Shown here in pieces: positions 32,301 to 42,246 of a stretch of 64,000 nt of DNA. The stretch is taken from positions 19,875,516 through 19,939,515 of the forward strand of contig OX465112.1 in assembly GCA_949987565.1 (NCBI GenBank), given 5' to 3'. Position 1 is the stretch's first letter. The number at the start of each line of letters is the position of its first letter. A program made the translations under genes and the position numbers. The stretch comes from Luidia sarsii (taxonomy: Eukaryota > Echinodermata > Asteroidea > Paxillosida > Luidiidae). The notes beneath the pieces were generated by a model, which saw nothing but the letters and a program-made list of their open reading frames with translations, had not been told where the DNA came from and did not search any database.

Positions 32301-35300
32301 TTTCATGTCCCAGAATTTCCGTCTAGAAGTTGCCTTTCTTGGTCATTTACACAGAAGTGCACTCACTCAGCGTGTGTTTCCTAAATTGTCTTGTCTTCAA
32401 AGTTGAAACTTCTTTGGCTACATTCAGACAGCGTGTTAGTTAAAAACAATCGAGTTAAAATGGCTTCTTACAACAGGGGGCAAGTCGTAAATTTAAAACT
32501 CTGCATTAATATAGCGTCCTACAGCAAGCAGTTAAAACTGGTTCCTTTTTTTTTTTTTTTAAATGGCCATGCACTCTGCCCTACATCCAGTGCACACCCA
32601 CATTGTGCATTATTACCTGTTACGCAAGCTGTGCAGCCAGGCGGGTCAACATCACTAGATTTGCTGCCTAAAACCAGATTTTGAAGGCAGATGTGTCCAA
32701 ACAGCGTTTTAGCGCTAAACCCTCTCCAGCAGTTTTAGAATTGCGTTTTTGCGATGAGTTAATTTAAACCGGATTGGTTTTGAATTTAAAATGGTGTGGG
32801 AACGTTCAGACAAACATTTTTAAAACTGATCGGGTTAAAATGGTAGTCTTAGCAAATCAAAAACGCTGTGTGAACGTACCCTTTGAGAATGGCATGTAAC
32901 TAGTCCTAATACACCATCTGCTTGATGTAATCTTTTTTGCTTTGTCATCTGAATTCATCTCGCTGATTGAGAGTGTGTGCTTCAAACTCTCTCTTCCGTA
33001 CGGTACTATTCCACTTGTGGATTGACTTTTTGGCAAACTTGTTTATTTTACTCTCTGAAGCAATGACTAGTCACTACTGTACACTGATTTTTTTTCTTTT
33101 TCTTCAAATGAATATATGCCATCAATTAAAATACCAAATTAAATGAAGGGCATGTCATTTTCAATTTTTGTTTATTCACAGATTTATCACCTAACTGGCT
33201 TTTTTTCTTGGTTGTTCTATCCTGAATTCCAAACGTGTCTGTGTATGTGCACTGCACTCATACTTTCATTATTCTTCATCTAGTCCATCATTAAGACTAT
33301 TTTATTTCCATTCCCCATCACTCTGTTTGCACACTTGGGCTGTTAGTGTGCATGCAAATCTATTGCATTTCTGTGCCTGAAGAATTGTCAGTTCTTTGAA
33401 CAGTTTTCAAGTGAAGATAAACAGTGGTTCTAAATCTGAAATGATGCAATCTGTTGCATGCACTGAAAACATCTGTTGGTGTATACTTTTATAGACAGTG
33501 TGTTCAGTTTCATATTTCTGGCAGTGAGTAAGGTACAGTATGTTTGAACCATTTTGTGGTGGTACAGTATATTGGTTTTGTCTGTAGGGAGTACTAGGGA
33601 CTGTATGTAGGAATTAAGAAGTCTTCAAGCCAAATGATGTGAATATCGATAGTTGATCAGGCAATGAGTCTTGGTGGTATTCCTGTTCGAGACCTGCAGT
33701 CAATTTCACCAAACCCATTTTAACTTACGATCAATCGCAAGATGATGAGCAATGCACAGAAACCATACAGTAAATCACAACTTACAAGTCCCCCTCGGAA
33801 AGTTTAACCTCTACCAAGACCCCAAAACCAGACTTTTATTCATTTCATCCACGCTTCAGAAGTCATCTCTCTTGTTTGTATCCTGCCCACGTATACCCAG
33901 CAGGATTTGAGGCAGAAAATTCATTGGTAACACGGAAATACATTGCACTATACTCTTAAGCAGGATACCAGTTGTGTAGAGTTTGTGTAGCACTACGCAA
34001 GCAGTGTCCTGAATTGAATTCTCCCTCAGATCCTGCTGCATATGTGCCCACGCTTCCATTTTTTAAAACAGTTACTCAGAACTTATTTCAATTTCTATTC
34101 ATGGCCAAAATTGTGGAAAAATAAGGGTACGTATGTAACGGTAAACCAACAAGTTAGTCTTTGGGAAAATAATGAATAATTCTGCTCCAGGCTTCTGCTG
34201 TTGATAGGAGTGTGGTCAAGTGCTTAATGAGTTTTGTCGCACCAAGTCCCCCTGATAATTGATTGAATGCACCTGCTACTACTAGTTACTGGGAAATGAC
34301 TTGTAGAATTCTGGATACTGCCTTGATTCTTCTCTGTCTTTCAGCTTGTGCGGGAACCTTGGCCACTCTGCTCCATGATGCTGCAATGAATCCTGTAGAA
34401 GGTGGGTTGAGCCAAGACGAATACTCCCCTTTCCTTCCTCTATTTGCTCCATTTTTGTTAAATTGTTAGTCGGGAAATTCATTTAAATGCAAATGAGACA
34501 GCAAAGCGGAAGTTGAAGGTTGTTGATTTGATGCTGGTACTGTGTAATTTTTGCCAATTTAAACTTGAAGGTCATTAATATTTGTTTCAACTGATCAAGT
34601 CTGGATGATTATTAGTTTACCATATGGACAGCACTGTGTTAGTTTCACAGCTTCGTAAATGCTTTGCTGTGTGAGGTACACAAGGCCGATTGATTCTGTA
34701 ACTTCTTATGGTCCACTGTGAAGGAACGAGTCAATTGGCTCAACTGAAAGTGGAAGAAACCTTTGCACTTGTTACAATTACAAGAACCTGTTTCGAATAT
34801 TTTGTTTTCAATGGTGCTGTATCCTGAGGGTGATTTATTCTGACCGTCCTATATTTAGTTTCTTGGCTTTTCCTTGAAATCATTGACCTCGGTCAATATC
34901 TTTCATCTGCATCTTAAAAACCTCTGGCTGGCTACAAAATAAAACCCGCAGAGCTCATCATTAACTTGTTCAATCAGTGCCCTTGGTGTTACATCTGCAT
35001 CCAAGTAAGAGGCATAGACAGATGTATTCCCCCACAGTCTTCCTTATCTAGATGAGATCTTGCACAACAACCTGTGGGATAGGTCCAGCAGGGCAAGCCT
35101 TGCTGTTTATGACGGCCTCACTGCAGAGAAGCTCAACTCGTAAATAAGGACTTCATTTGCATTGGATCTTTTCAAAGAGGCTTTGAAAAAATGCCCAGTG
35201 CTGGCCAAAGTTGCATTTCCACTGGAATTATTTAGCCCTTTTCACACTACAGAGCCAATCCCCAAGTAATAAAGCCCCAGGGAAAATCCTGTTTTGTTTT

Positions 35301-36238
35301 TTACCCCCACCCCCGCAACCGTTCACACTGGACCCATTTAGTAATTCCCGGGTACACTATTTCCTAGGAATATGCACGGTCGTTTCACACTGGCAATCAA
35401 TCCCTGGGGAATGTGCAAATGGAGGCCGTTTTCCCCTGGAATTTCTTTGGTAGTGTGAACAGACCAACCAAATGTTAAAAAACCATTGTGTTTGCTGCCA
35501 AAGCCACTAGTTAAAGATCATATGAGACTTAATTCAAATCTGAAATCTCTTTTGTTATTGTTTAGTGTCTACAACATATTCAAGTAACTGTATTTCTGTT
35601 CTTTCTTTTTTTCAAATGCTTTCTGCAATGTTGTCACATGCTCTCTGCTTGATAACAATGCCAATACTTGTGGCATTCATCTTGCGGCTGTGTCTTTGCT
35701 ATCTTGGATGGACTGTATGCAACTAGTCATCAAGCAACGCATGCAGATGTTCCGAAGCCCCTACAAGAATGTGACCGAGTGCATCCGGACTATAGTAAGG
35801 ACCGAGGGTCCCCGCGCATTCTACAGGAGCTACACCACGCAGCTGACTATGAATATACCCTTTCAGAGCATCCACTTTGTCACCTACGAGTTTGGCCAAG
35901 AGACACTGAATCCCAAACGTGAGTTCAACCCTCGGAGTCACATGATCTCCGGGGGAATAGCCGGGGCTGTGGCTGCCGCTATCACCACGCCCCTGGATGT
36001 CTGTAAGACCCTTCTCAACACGCAGGAGAGAAACGTGGTGCGAGTGGATGCTCAGAGAACAGAAATCAGAGGCATGTTGAATGCCTTCAGGACTGTGTAC
36101 CGTATGAACGGAGTCAGGGGTTACTTCAAGGGACTCCAGGCAAGGGTGCTCTTCCAAGTTCCAGCCACGGCTCTGTCCTGGTCCGTCTATGAGTTCTTCA
36201 AGTATTTCATAACGGTCTCCAGGGCACAGTCATCATGA
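26371..36238 (+). CDS. SLC25A28: Mitoferrin, mitochondrial iron carrier (SLC25A28/SLC25A37 family)
   Basis: Mitoferrin carries ferrous iron across the inner mitochondrial membrane for haem and iron-sulfur cluster synthesis. Exons are 26371-26661, 30636-30855, 34345-34401 and 35727-36238. They sum to 1080 nt, 359 aa plus stop, in full phase. The three carrier signatures are YPVDSVKTRMQ (K97), NPVEVIKQRMQ (189-194, across the exon 3/4 junction) and TPLDVCK (278-283). The mitoferrin-specific [14 protein letters not shown] is in exon 2 and [19 protein letters not shown] in exon 4. The ATG at 26371 was chosen because [16 protein letters not shown] matches the start of vertebrate mitoferrins; a downstream ATG at 26461-26463 is an alternative. 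The protein ends [10 protein letters not shown] plus a short tail. The invertebrate gene is probably the single ortholog of both vertebrate paralogs, so the symbol is approximate. Confidence 0.95.
27219..27295. repeat. Short hairpin with duplicated arm
   Basis: TTTGTAACGTCTTATTTA occurs twice and then inverted as TAAATAAGACGTTACAA. Confidence 0.55.
27516..28050. repeat. Long nested palindrome (~535 bp)
   Basis: Outer arms TGATCGAAAAGATGTCTCTCC (27524-27544) and GGAGAGACATCTTCTCGATC pair. Inner arms GTGCTGGCAGGTCC (27592) and GGACCTGCCAGCATG pair. Between them CGTCCGGACATCGCGCACAC and its approximate complement also pair, leaving a short AT-rich loop at about 27735-27765. It lies in mitoferrin intron 1 and has no coding signal. 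Confidence 0.7.
28735..28895 (+). mobile_element. Pogo/Tc1-mariner-like MITE
   Basis: CAGTGGAACATCGCTATAACT, GGATCCATGAAAATTGTTCGG, AATCGGGAGCCAAAGGGCATG and TATAGCGAAGTTCCTCTGTAT. It lies in mitoferrin intron 1. Confidence 0.65.
29398..29565 (-). mobile_element. MITE with CCCTTTTCACACTAC termini
   Basis: It ends TGTAGTGTGAAAAGGGCTTT and carries TGCCAGTGTGAAACGACCG. It is the reverse of the copy at 35232. It lies in mitoferrin intron 1. Confidence 0.6.
30300..30575 (-). mobile_element. tRNA-Cys-like SINE with two tandem leader/A-box units
   Basis: Read on the minus strand, two leader plus A-box units (ACTAGTCGACTACTTGG and ACTAGTTGACTACTTGG forms) precede one degenerate B-box half. The copy is just upstream of mitoferrin exon 2. 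Confidence 0.7.
31003..31230. mobile_element. MITE with AGACCGATTGC termini
   Basis: ATAGACCGATTGCGTGATG at the left and GGGTGCAATCGGTC at the right. The interior TTTACAACAGCGGCACCTTA and GGGGGCCGCCATGTT is shared with the copy at 40375. It lies in mitoferrin intron 2. Confidence 0.7.
31755..31885 (-). mobile_element. tRNA-Ser-like SINE, degenerate reverse copy
   Basis: Reverse-strand tail (TTTTTCAGCAGGCAATCGGG, GCAAAGCACTAAGCA), a decayed T arm (GAGTTTGAATCCC) and anticodon arm (GCACTAAAAAG) are recognisable. It lies in mitoferrin intron 2. Confidence 0.5.
32415..32885. mobile_element. MITE with TTCAGACAGCGT termini
   Basis: GGCTACATTCAGACAGCGTG at the left and AAACGCTGTGTGAACGTACCC at the right. 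The interior ATTATTACCTGTTACGCAAGC and GTCCAAACAGC is shared with 37195-37713. Confidence 0.7.
35232..35465 (+). mobile_element. MITE with CCCTTTTCACACTAC termini
   Basis: AGCCCTTTTCACACTACAGAG at the left, CGTTCACACTGGACCCATTTA inside and GGTAGTGTGAACAGACC at the right. It lies in mitoferrin intron 3. Confidence 0.65.
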
Positions 36239-37192
36239 TCAGCTTGACGGTAGTTCAGTAGGCACAGACAGGTTGCAGGAGCTGTAGGGGGAAGCTGACA
36301 GCTACCTTCTTAGTCCCCTTGCGTGTGACAGTCGCTCCTGTTAGTGTCTATGGAGCAGCATCTTTTGTTATTATTGATTGCATGAGGTACCTTGTCAAGT
36401 TGGTACATGGTCCCTGCATCCTAGCCTCTGTCTTTTGGGAATGGAATCATCGAAAACGCACAAAATGTCAGTTACAATATTTGTTTGGATAAATTTCATA
36501 ATTATAAAAGCAAGACAGAGTTTTATAGATATAACAAAATAAGAATCAAGATGTTTATAACGATAAGTATTTGTGTAGGCCAGCGTGACGCTGTATGACA
36601 TTCTAGACATTTATTTGTAGAATATTACAGTATGTATGTGCTCACTGCTTATGGTATCCAATTATTCTTGAGAACTTACACCAGGAAATCCGATTGCATT
36701 ATTCCCCATCCTTTCAAAAGCAATAAGTCGTTTCACATTTGATTGATAAACAGTGTGTTTCTATGGCAACTGCCCAATTAGTGCTTATGTTGTTTGTCCA
36801 GTGTGTCTGCCTATAAGAAAAAACATTTTATTTTCTACAGTAAAACAAGTTTGCCAAAAAAAATATATAAGCAATTTCAGGCACCCTGTTGTAGGATTGT
36901 CATGACGTGGCATTTCTGGAAAGGAAGTTTTCAAATGAAAGTCTCTTGGCAGCTTCAGTGAGTGGATATTGTGTGCTTACACCTGATGCTGAGAGATAGT
37001 TTGGGTTGCTTTAGAAATGTCTCATCTACATTACCTTACAGGGTTTTTGTTTTTTTTGTTCTTGTTCTTGCATCACCACCATTTCCTAATCGGTGTATCA
37101 TGTGACCCTTAGTGAAAGTGATTTATTCTACGGCAAATGAAGACATTTCGTTGCAAAGCCATTTTTACTCTGCTCTGGTTTATGCACGTATG

Positions 37193-37715
37193 TGGCTACG
37201 TTCAGACAGCGTGTTAGTTAACACCAATCGAGATAGAATGCCTTCTAACCACAGAGGGCAAGTCATAAATTTAAAACTCTTGTGCGTTCAATCCGGTCAT
37301 ATTCATACAGCATCCTTCAGCAAGCAGTTAAAACCGGTTCAGTTTTATTTTCGGTTTGAAAGCATCACGCACTCTGTCCCTTATCCAGTGCGGACTTCCA
37401 TATCACGCGCTACACACACACACATTGTGCACACTCACATCGTGCATTATTACCTGTTACGCAAGCTGTGCAGCCAGACGGGTCAACATAGCTGGATTTG
37501 CTGCCTAAAACCAGATGTTGAAGGCAGATGTGGATTGTGTCCAAACAGCATTTTAGCAGATAAACCCACATAAACCCTCCTCACGAGCAGTTTTAAATTT
37601 GCGTTTTAGCAAGTTAAAACAGATCGGTTTTAAATCTAAAACTGTGTTCAGACACATTTTTAACACCGATTGGGCAGTAGTTTTAGGGAATTTAAAACGC
37701 TGTCTGAACGTACCC
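37193..37715. mobile_element. MITE with TTCAGACAGCGT termini
   Basis: GGCTACGTTCAGACAGCGTG and AAACGCTGTCTGAACGTACCC are clean inverted ends of a ~520-bp element with no transposase. Confidence 0.75.
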
Positions 37716-38918
37716 TGTGTGTGTAAACTTGTAAATGTTCAATTCTATTTGTTTAAGATCTTGTGTAGTAGACATCCCATGAACTATTGGTGCTACTTCT
37801 CAAGTGTAGCGTCCTTTGAAATCCTTACATGAGGAATGTATTGCATTTGAATGGTTCCTCCTGTGCTCTGGCCAGTGCATACTTATTATGAGTCTCCATG
37901 TCACTGATTCATTGCCAGAACAATAAGACAGTACTAGAATTCAAATGATGAGTTTGGCAAAAAGAAGGGAAATTCACTCCAAATTCTCCTCAAATCCCTG
38001 AGGAAATTACAGGGAGTGAAGGATGACAGGAATTTGAGGGATAATTGTAAATCTTTATTTTGATCTTATCATTTTTACCCAGATCTAGAGCTAAACATTT
38101 ACCTGCCTTTTCTTGGAAATGGGAGAATCGCTTTCCCTGATAGTTACAAACCTCTTTAGCTGTATTTTTCTTTTGAATAACTCATACCACAAAGACACAA
38201 GATCAGGTAGGTTTACCTTCCAATGGGAATTCATAAAGCACGTCACAGTATGGTGGTGGACTAGTCATCTATTTATCTCAGATATTGTTTATTTCTAAAC
38301 CCTACAAAATGACAGTGAAATATGAAACCACATGCTTTAATCGTTAAAAAGTTGAAAATATTTTTGCTGTTATTTTTCTACTTTTCTGAGGAATATTTTT
38401 AATCTCTGTATAAAGATTATTTTGGGAATTTCAAATGACTTCAGAGTTCAGACATCCAAATCACTTCAAGCTGGATCTCAAAAATGGCCAGTTACTGCCC
38501 AATAAGCACAAAACATTCAGATGGATTTGCAAATATCTAATTTTTCAATCTCCTAGAAATGAAAGTGGCAAGAATTTTGTGTTTCCTGTCAATGAAAACA
38601 GCATTAGAGATGCTATCAAAATGTCTCTTCTTCTAAATGTTGTCATGATCTTACAGAGCGAAGTTCTATGTTTGCGGTTTCTTTCCATAAAGATACACTG
38701 TACTGAGATTTTAGAATTCCACATTTATTAACTTGTAGTTCACCTGTTGTAGGAGACCAGAAATATAATTGACATGTATGTAAACAAAGATCGCTATGAT
38801 TGAATTTCCTTCAAATTTATCTGATTTTTTTGATTGAGAGGATCTGTCACTCAGTCATTTGGTCCCCATCTCCCCTTGATTCTTTTTAAATTGTGTGCTT
38901 TCTGTCACAATATTCAGA

Positions 38919-39060
38919 TAAAGTGCGTATTTTATTCTCTTTACTCAAACCAAAGCAGAGTGAAGTTAGCAGGTTGATTGAGTATCTGAAACTAGCACCT
39001 GTCTACTTCACCAAAGGCGGGAACTGGACTGAGCAGAGATTGAGTAGTATTACCCCAAAT
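38919..39060 (+). other. Possible unassigned exon
   Basis: An AATATTCAG acceptor-like site precedes about 45 open codons including VRILFSLLKPKQSEVSRLIE and FTKGGNWTEQ, which read like protein rather than AT-rich noise. The frame then runs into a pogo-like MITE with no donor found. Chance remains likely. Confidence 0.15.
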
Positions 39061-39071
39061 AATTCTAATAC

Positions 39072-39162
39072 AGTGGAACATCGCTATAACGAACATCCCA
39101 GGATCCATGAAAATTGGTATAGCGGTGGTTCGTTATAGCAGTTGCAGCCACGTTCCACTTAA
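39072..39162 (+). mobile_element. Pogo/Tc1-mariner-like MITE, internally deleted
   Basis: CAGTGGAACATCGCTATAACG and CATCCCAGGATCCATGAAAA, ending at GCAGTTGCAGCCACGTTCCAC; only about 90 bp. Confidence 0.6.
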
Positions 39163-40373
39163 ATGATAGTTATCATGTATCCCCTTTGATTGGTGGCTGT
39201 TTAAACCGTTTCTTTTAAGTGGTTATGACATCATTTCATGACTTTTTATCACTTTGATCAACCTTTCCACTTACATCATTTCATCTCATACACACGAAGA
39301 TGAATGGATAAAGCTGTGGGATTATCCGTGTCCTTAATCATCTTTATCAAAAGGAAGCTACTTCCCATGACTGCCACAAAGTAACTCACTAAAAGTAACA
39401 AAGTAACAATCGGGAAGAAGAAATATCTGTGACATTCATCAATGAGTGATTCAAACCTGGCACAGTCGGACATCTGTATGGCTAATGTCATGCTGCATAT
39501 TGTTTTGTGGTGGGATAAAAAGAATGTTTAAAATGTAAGTGGGCCACCACTTCAAAGGGTTGTCTCCCCTGAAGCACTTTGTGTGGGCAGTCTGGTGCCA
39601 GCTCACTGCACTCAATCCAAAAGTAGACTTTGGTTGTGGGAGATATTTATTTTTACCTATGTACAGTCAACAAAAGTAAAAAGCTAAATGGTTATCTCCA
39701 TGAAGATAGCCTGAGACCGACTGTCCATAGATTTGCCTGAAAGTAGTGACGACTCTTTCTCTTTACTCTTTTGTTAAATTAAAGTGATACCATTGGCCCC
39801 TTTTCGTTCTCATGCCATGTTGTATTGACCCACAATCTATGTTGTGCACTCCATTCAGTACAGATTATCAGTCCACAGTGTGCACAATCTCTATGCATGA
39901 TTATATGCCTTCATTTTATTTTCATTCAGAACTGCTAGGATTGATGAATTAAGGTTGTATCAATGTCTGTGTAACGTGGATAAAGGAATGGATGCTCCAC
40001 TACAAAGAGTAAGTCCTAAATGAATTATAATTATTCTATCAAGCATGGAGAAAGATTACACAACCCTGAGGAGTTGATTTCCAAACTGTTATAGATCCAT
40101 TTCCTCTGCTCAGAAATGTTTTTTTTTTTAGTTTATCTTACAAGTGAGTGTGAAATGTGAATGTGAACCTCTATATCTCTTCAGGTGGGAACATTGGTTT
40201 CTCCTGACTTTGCTGGAACACAACAGAGCACCAAAGCTAAGAGGAGAGAGAATGATTGAAAGCAAATGACGGTTCCCCCTGTTCATCCATGTCTGTTTGA
40301 CAAAAAGGGAGAATTGTGTTCCTGTAGACGATCTCATTTTGGAAATCAACTCCTCACTGCACATAATACTTTA

Positions 40374-40610
40374 ATAGACCGATTGCAAAACGACATTATG
40401 GGACTTGTAGTGGGTATATTCCAGTAAGGTCTTGGGTACAGACTCAAGAATATTCTTCACAGATTTTGACAAAGAAAAGCCTTGATCGAACAAACAATTG
40501 CAACAATTACCATTTACTTTACAACAGCGGCACCTTGATCTGGGGGCCGCCATGTTAGGTGATGGTTTGATACCCACTATAGGTCACCTGACCTATAGGG
40601 CGCTATTACT
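40374..40610. mobile_element. MITE with AGACCGATTGC termini
   Basis: AATAGACCGATTGCAAAACG at the left; interior nearly identical to 31060-31200 (ACAACAGCGGCACCTTGATC, GGTTTGATACCCACTATAGG). The right terminus is decayed. Confidence 0.65.
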
Positions 40611-41149
40611 ATTAGTCTGTTGCATTGAAATGGGTTTTCACTGTCATTATGAATCAACCTTTTGTGATGAATACCCACTCGTTTTTTAAAGGTAAAGGGT
40701 TTTCTTTCCTTTTCCCACTACCTTGATCACTCTTACCCCATACACCAATCCTAATGTTTGGGCAAGTGTGGTGGGACTGATTCAGCACATGATTGTAATG
40801 CAATTACGCTGATTGTATTGCACTTTCTACTAATCCATTTTTATTTCATTACGGGGCTGTGAAAAAATGGTTGAAAGTGCTGAACTGTCCGCTTGATTAA
40901 AACACTGCATGTATGCAGCTCTTATAACAACACAAGAAACTCCTATGCAATGATTGATATGTATTCTGCAGTTATGAATAGCAACAGGAATTATGTACAG
41001 GTACATGTATTAGCTTTTTGATGAACGTTTGGCTTCATGTAGAGATTTCTTTTTCATTTAACTTGCTGAAAATGATAATGAAATGTCCAAATACATGTTA
41101 CTTTCACAAACCATTAAATTCAATACTTCCTCTTTTTTAACAATATTGA

Positions 41150-41440
41150 AAAATTGGCAAAGAAATCTTTGACTTGACAGGGAGTTGGACTTGAGACCTT
41201 TGGTTTTGCGTACCAGCACTTTTACTAAACATCTAGGCTATCCAGCCCTTAAATGGTGACCTTCCTAAATAAATGACACATCTTTTTTAATTGGCTATCC
41301 AGCCCTTAAATGGTGACCTTCCTAAATAGTTGACACATCTTTTTTAATTGCCTATCCAGCCCTTAAATGGTGACCTTCCTAAATAGTTGACACATCTTTT
41401 TTAATTGCCTATCCAGCCCTAAGATGACAGCCTTCCCAAA
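41150..41440 (-). mobile_element. tRNA-Cys-like SINE with a private short tandem expansion
   Basis: On the minus strand a SINE body (tail TTTGCCAATTTTTC, B-box-like AAGTCCAACTCC) is preceded by three or four near-identical ~62-bp units of TTTAAGGGCTGGATAG with AGGAAGGTCACCA and a run of A. The units are more alike than expected for the age of the copy, indicating local amplification. Confidence 0.65.
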
Positions 41441-41824
41441 GCAACATGTTTTTGAAACTTTTAAGAAAAGTTAACTTTTAGACAGAAAGGTAATCATCTT
41501 TTGGTTTTGTAAACTGAAAAATTTATCAAGAAAGCTTATAATATTATATACTATGCGTTTATATGTACATCAGTGCAGCATTATCTTAGAGGTAAAAACA
41601 ATGAATGATTTTTAAAATACACAGGATTGTCTGATAAACCAATTTCTTTTGGCCTTGACAAAAGGGCCTTCAAAAAACAGAAGAAATCATATCAAGGATT
41701 TAAAGTTATTCAAGCTGAGTGATTATCAGTCACATTGCAAAGCATCCGAGTAGTTGTGGCCATCAAGTTATCAAAAGTTAGATTAGAGAATCAACCAGTA
41801 ATCATCGTGAGTGAGTTGGAAGCC

Positions 41825-41985
41825 AGCCAACTCGCAATTTCACCAAACCCATTGTAACTTACGATCAATCGCAATACGTTGAGCGATGCACAGAAACAAT
41901 ATGGTGTGTCACAACATGATGGATTATCCATCGCAAGTTGAGTTAGGATGCATCTTTAGGCTTTGTGAAATCCATCCCCAGTTTT
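41825..41985. mobile_element. MITE with ATTTCACAAAGCC-type ends
   Basis: GCAATTTCACCAAACCCATTG at the left and GGCTTTGTGAAATCCATCCCC at the right. The left half AACTTACGATCAATCGCAA recurs at 33705-33790. Confidence 0.5.
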
Positions 41986-42044
41986 TGTCAGATTTTGTTC
42001 TATGACATCTATGATGCAATGCGGTGCCCGCCGCAATACAATAT

Positions 42045-42215
42045 TCAAATCTGCCACATGACCTCGACCAGCTCGGTGGTCAAGTGGTTAAGACATCCGC
42101 ACTAGAAAGCGGGAGTTGCGGGTTCAAATCCCGCCCGAGCTGCCCCTACAAACATTTCATCATGCATTAGGCATGTCAAGCAGGGCAAACCCTCAGGTTT
42201 TGTTGTCGGGTTAAC
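42045..42215 (+). mobile_element. tRNA-Ser-like SINE with intact cloverleaf
   Basis: Positions 42070-42141 fold as a tRNA: acceptor AGCTCGG with CCGAGCT, T arm GCGGG-TTCAAAT-CCCGC, and a D arm around AAGTGGTTAAGA. The anticodon region CTAGAAA matches the loop of tRNA-Ser(AGA), but the stem is shifted by one base and the long serine variable arm is missing. The body is flanked by element-specific sequence shared with other copies, so this is a SINE and not a tRNA gene. Confidence 0.7.
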
Positions 42216-42246
42216 GATTCTGGATTGAGCGTTGGTGAGGCTGGGT

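Larger units (their letters stand above)
36239..42246. other. Six kilobases between mitoferrin and ARH3 (convergent ends)
   Basis: Mitoferrin 3' UTR followed by repeats already listed (37193, 39072, 40374, 41150, 41825, 42045). Two stretches with acceptor-like starts are open on the + strand: 38919-39060 (a Lys/Leu-rich stretch, KQSEVSRLIEYLKLAP) and 39931-40010. Neither matches a family I know. Confidence 0.3.

Noticed and set aside
36239..37100. Iron-responsive element in the mitoferrin 3' UTR
   Set aside because: A CAGTGT is present near 36799, but the flanking five-base stem and bulged C of an IRE are not.
39931..40010. Possible exon (acceptor-like ATTCAG, about 26 open codons, GTAAGT)
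   Set aside because: Good splice-like ends but too short, no partner exon and no family match.
42070..42141. Functional tRNA gene
   Set aside because: The cloverleaf is good in acceptor and T arm, but the anticodon stem is out of register, the serine variable arm is missing, and the flanks are those of a dispersed SINE.
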